Shown: piece by piece, positions 5,372 to 8,106 of the stretch
Layout: each line of letters starts with the position of its first letter
Numbering within the stretch: position 1 is the first letter of the stretch
Origin: Clostridia bacterium
Lineage (GTDB): Bacteria; Bacillota; Clostridia; Saccharofermentanales; Saccharofermentanaceae
DNA: 8,106 bases
Reading direction: 5' to 3'
NCBI GenBank assembly: GCA_017881645.1
Contig: JADGQQ010000025.1
Location: 1 to 8,106 of the forward strand
Notes under the pieces: generated by a model
Databases searched by the model: none
Told to the model about the DNA's origin: nothing
What the model saw: only the letters and a program-made list of their open reading frames with translations
Position numbers and translations under genes: made by a program

Positions 5372-8026
5372 ATGACAAGACTGGACAACATAAGTAAGGC
5401 GTTTGAGCCGGCGGAGGCAGAAGCAAGAATGTATGCCGACTGGCTGGAGAAGGGATATTTCCATGCCGTCCCCGACCCGGACAAGAAACCTTTCTGCATT
5501 GTCATGCCGCCTCCGAATATTACCGGACAGCTCCACATGGGACATGCGCTTGACAATACACTGCAGGATATTCTGACGCGTTTCAAACGTATGCAGGGGT
5601 ATTCCGCACTCTGGCTGCCGGGAACGGATCATGCAGCTATCGCAACGGAAGCAAAGCTTGTTGAAGCTATGAAGAAGGACGGCATCACAAAGACCGACAT
5701 CGGCCGGGACAAATTTCTGGAAAGAGCCTGGGAATGGCGCGCGCAGTACGGAACCCGTATTGTCGAACAGCAAAAAAGGCTGGGTGCATCCTGCGATTGG
5801 GACAGAGAGCGTTTCACCATGGATGATGGTCTTTCGGATGCGGTCACGGAAGTTTTTATCCGGTATTATCAGCAGGATCTCATTTATCGCGGAGAAAGAA
5901 TTATTAACTGGTGTCCGCACTGTCTGACCTCTATTTCCGAAGCGGAAGTGGATTACGAAGAACAGGAAGGGTCATTCTGGCATTTGCGGTATCCGCTTGC
6001 GGACGGATCCGGCGAATTGATACTTGCCACGACACGTCCGGAGACACTTCTTGGAGATACGGCGGTCGCCGTACATCCGGAAGATGAGCGTTATATGCAT
6101 CTGATCGGCAAAACGGTCATACTGCCATTGGTGGGCAAAGAGATTCCCATTATTGCCGACACGTATGTTGAGAAGGATTTTGGAACCGGAGTTGTGAAAA
6201 TTACTCCTGCACACGATCCCAATGACTTTGAAGTGGGCCTTCGGCATCACCTGCCGGTTGTCTGTGTAATGACGGACGATGCGCATATGAATGAGAACGC
6301 TGGCATCTATCAGGGCATGGACCGCTATGCGGCAAGAAAACAGATCATTACGGATCTTACGGAACAGGGACTTCTGATAAAGACGGAGCCTCATCGCCAT
6401 AATGTAGGCACGTGCTACCGCTGCCGAACAACCGTTGAGCCAAGAGTATCTCTGCAGTGGTTTGTTAAAATGAAACCGCTGGCTGAGCCTGCGATTGCGG
6501 CCGTACGGCAGGGTGAGACGAAATTCATTCCTGAACGCTTTGATAAGACGTATTTCAACTGGATGGAAAATATCCGGGACTGGTGCATATCCCGTCAGTT
6601 GTGGTGGGGGCATCGCATTCCGGCCTATTACTGTGCATCGTGCGGAGAAATGATTGTATCGGCTGTTACGCCCGATACATGTACAAAATGCGGCGGACAC
6701 GATCTCAAACAGGACGAAGACACACTGGACACATGGTTTTCATCCGCTCTCTGGCCCTTTTCGACCCTGGGCTGGCCCGATAGGACAGATGAATTGGATT
6801 ACTGGTATCCGACAAGTGTGCTGGTAACGGCATACGACATTATTTTCTTCTGGGTAGCCCGTATGATTTTCTCCGGAATTGCATGCATGGGGAAGCCCCC
6901 GTTCGAGTACGTGCTGATTCACGGCATTATGCGTGATGCTCTCGGAAAGAAAATGAGCAAATCCATGGGAAACGGTATCGACCCGCTCGTTCTGGTCGAC
7001 CGGTATGGAGCGGATGCTCTGCGGTATGCTCTTGTTACGGGCAATGCTCCAGGCAATGACCAGCGCTTTCAGGAAGAGAAGATCGAAGCCGGGCGCAACT
7101 TTACGAATAAGATCTGGAATGCGATGCGGTTTGTCCTTATGAACTGTGAAGATGATTTATCCTTTGCAGATGTCGACCGCAATCGCTTCACGATTGAGGA
7201 CAAATGGATTTTGTCGCGGCTGAATACGGTTATTTCGGAAGTGACGGCAAATCTTGAGCGATTTGAATTCGGCGTGGCGATCGGGAAGATCTACAGTTTT
7301 CTCTGGGAGGAATACTGCGACTGGTACATTGAAATTGCGAAAGCGCGTCTTTATGACAGCGCATCGCCGACTCGTCTGGAGGCGCAATATGTGCTTAACA
7401 GCGTGCTGGCAAAGTCCATGCAGCTTCTCCATCCGTTTATGCCGTTCCTGACGGAAGAAATATTCAGCTTCCTTGTGATGGACCGGAGGCCCGCTTCGAT
7501 TATGGTTTCGGACTGGCCAATGGCGGACACATCTGATGAATATCCGGCACAGGAACAGCAAATGATTCTGATTATGGATGCTGTACGTGCAATACGTAAC
7601 ATTCGAGTCAATATGGGTGTTGCACCTTCCCGAAAAGCGAGTATTATTTTAGTAACGGATGACATCTCAGTTGCCAGTATGTTCATGGAAGGCAAACCCT
7701 TTTTGGAGCGCCTGGCCAGCGTCAGCGATCTGGAAGTCAGAAATGACAAGGCAAACATTCCGTCCACGGCCGTTGCTGCTGTTTTTGGCGGCGGAGAGCT
7801 CTACATTCCTCTTGAAGACCTGATTGATATTTCGAAAGAGCTGGAGCGTCTGAGCAAAGAGCAGGAGAATCTTAAGAATGAACTGGATCGGGTGGAAGCA
7901 AAGCTGTCCAATCAGGAATTTGTGGGGAAAGCTCCTGCAAAAGTGATCGATGCAGAACGCGAAAAAAGAACACGTTATCTGGAAATGCATAAAAATATAC
8001 AGGAACGAATGAAACTCTTACAGTAA
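5372..8026 (+). CDS. valS: Valyl-tRNA synthetase
   Basis: This complete 884-residue class I synthetase charges tRNA-Val with valine in the cytoplasm. The Rossmann fold carries the HIGH signature as HMGH (55-58) after PPPNITG, and the KMSKS loop is intact (527-531). The CP1 editing domain spans about 200-340, with ATTRPETLLGDTAVAVHPED (219-238) and the conserved PAHDPND (279-285), so threonine mischarging should be cleared. Two zinc-knuckle pairs are present: CPHC (181-184) with CYRC (348-351), and C421/C424 with C437/C440. The anticodon-binding helical domain covers roughly 600-760. The C-terminal tail (about 819-884) is a charged coiled coil as in other ValRS. GGAGG at 5357-5361 lies ten bases before the ATG. 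The gene lies 52 bases after the acyl-CoA ligase, with no room for a T-box leader and no T-box consensus seen, so it may be read through from upstream or from a promoter inside the ligase gene. Confidence 0.99.
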   Translation: MTRLDNISKAFEPAEAEARMYADWLEKGYFHAVPDPDKKPFCIVMPPPNITGQLHMGHALDNTLQDILTRFKRMQGYSALWLPGTDHAAIATEAKLVEAMKKDGITKTDIGRDKFLERAWEWRAQYGTRIVEQQKRLGASCDWDRERFTMDDGLSDAVTEVFIRYYQQDLIYRGERIINWCPHCLTSISEAEVDYEEQEGSFWHLRYPLADGSGELILATTRPETLLGDTAVAVHPEDERYMHLIGKTVILPLVGKEIPIIADTYVEKDFGTGVVKITPAHDPNDFEVGLRHHLPVVCVMTDDAHMNENAGIYQGMDRYAARKQIITDLTEQGLLIKTEPHRHNVGTCYRCRTTVEPRVSLQWFVKMKPLAEPAIAAVRQGETKFIPERFDKTYFNWMENIRDWCISRQLWWGHRIPAYYCASCGEMIVSAVTPDTCTKCGGHDLKQDEDTLDTWFSSALWPFSTLGWPDRTDELDYWYPTSVLVTAYDIIFFWVARMIFSGIACMGKPPFEYVLIHGIMRDALGKKMSKSMGNGIDPLVLVDRYGADALRYALVTGNAPGNDQRFQEEKIEAGRNFTNKIWNAMRFVLMNCEDDLSFADVDRNRFTIEDKWILSRLNTVISEVTANLERFEFGVAIGKIYSFLWEEYCDWYIEIAKARLYDSASPTRLEAQYVLNSVLAKSMQLLHPFMPFLTEEIFSFLVMDRRPASIMVSDWPMADTSDEYPAQEQQMILIMDAVRAIRNIRVNMGVAPSRKASIILVTDDISVASMFMEGKPFLERLASVSDLEVRNDKANIPSTAVAAVFGGGELYIPLEDLIDISKELERLSKEQENLKNELDRVEAKLSNQEFVGKAPAKVIDAEREKRTRYLEMHKNIQERMKLLQ

Positions 8027-8040
8027 TTCCGAATTAAGAT

Positions 8041-8047
8041 GGGGAGG
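8041..8047 (+). promoter_or_regulatory. Ribosome-binding site of the right-edge gene
   Basis: GGGGAGG lies six bases before the ATG at 8054, in the 27-base gap after valS. It is the main support for a gene starting at the window edge. Confidence 0.7.
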
Positions 8048-8053
8048 CTCAAC

Positions 8054-8106
8054 ATGACTGAAGAACGACCGACTGATATTGCCGACAACGAAAGTGAACC
8101 GGAAAA
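8054..8106 (+). CDS. Start of an unidentified gene downstream of valS (C-terminus beyond window)
   Basis: An ATG with a strong GGGGAGG site opens a frame that continues off the right edge. The 17 complete codons encode a hydrophilic, acidic N-terminus beginning MTEERPTDIADNESEPE. This is too short to identify. In many Firmicutes folC (folylpolyglutamate synthase) follows valS, but this acidic start is not a recognisable FolC N-terminus; it could be an extension or a different gene. The 27-base gap suggests co-transcription with valS. Confidence 0.72.
   Translation, partial: MTEERPTDIADNESEPE

Noticed and set aside
5267..5920. Minus-strand open frame (217 codons) spanning the ligase-valS junction
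   Set aside because: It is antisense to the ligase C-terminus and the valS HIGH region and shows no family resemblance or supporting context.
5972..6700. Long minus-strand open frame (242 codons) inside valS
   Set aside because: It lies wholly antisense to conserved ValRS catalytic and editing sequence; composition is arginine- and cysteine-rich with no domain, as expected of a shadow frame.
1..8106. Defence system, prophage, transposon or CRISPR content
   Set aside because: No transposase, integrase, Cas-like, toxin or repeat-array signal was found. The MoxR ATPase is explained by its DUF58 partner rather than by a MoxR-containing defence island.

Overview
The window reads as chromosomal DNA from a bacterium of intermediate GC, most likely a Bacillota anaerobe (Clostridia or Negativicutes-like). 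That placement is inference. It rests on strong AGGAGG-type ribosome-binding sites, a Firmicutes-like valyl-tRNA synthetase, a yeaC/yeaD-like MoxR-DUF58 pair, and a cupin-regulator/acyl-CoA ligase pair. No mobile elements, CRISPR arrays, rRNA or tRNA genes were seen. Coding density is high; the longest gap between genes is the 169-base divergent promoter region at 2900-3068.

Left block (1-2899, minus strand), in transcription order: a MoxR-family AAA+ ATPase (2899-1889), a DUF58 protein (1871-741) and a multi-pass membrane protein (751 to beyond base 1). The third gene overlaps the DUF58 stop codon and runs off the window, so its C-terminus is unseen. MoxR-DUF58-membrane protein cassettes are widespread. 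They are generally thought to combine a chaperone-like ATPase, a von Willebrand A-like adaptor and a membrane partner, often with transglutaminase or DUF4129 domains. The exact role here is unknown.

Centre (2900-3068): a divergent regulatory region. It holds a near-consensus sigma-70-type promoter reading right (TTGACA, 17-base spacer, TATTAT), a weaker candidate promoter reading left, an 11-base palindrome on the right-hand -35 box, and an 8-base inverted repeat that brackets the promoter.

Right block (3069-8106, plus strand): an XRE-cupin transcriptional regulator is followed one base later by an AMP-forming acyl-CoA synthetase of the medium-chain (MACS-like) type. Next come valS, complete at 884 residues, and the first 17 codons of an unidentified gene. 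The regulator and ligase look like one metabolite-responsive unit: the cupin would sense a small molecule, perhaps a carboxylic acid, and the ligase would activate a carboxylic acid to its CoA ester. valS follows 52 bases after the ligase with no T-box leader and may be read from upstream.

Most of the window is well-understood gene families. The parts most worth a second look are the operator-like architecture at 2977-3034, the ligase's substrate pocket, and the incomplete membrane gene at the left edge.
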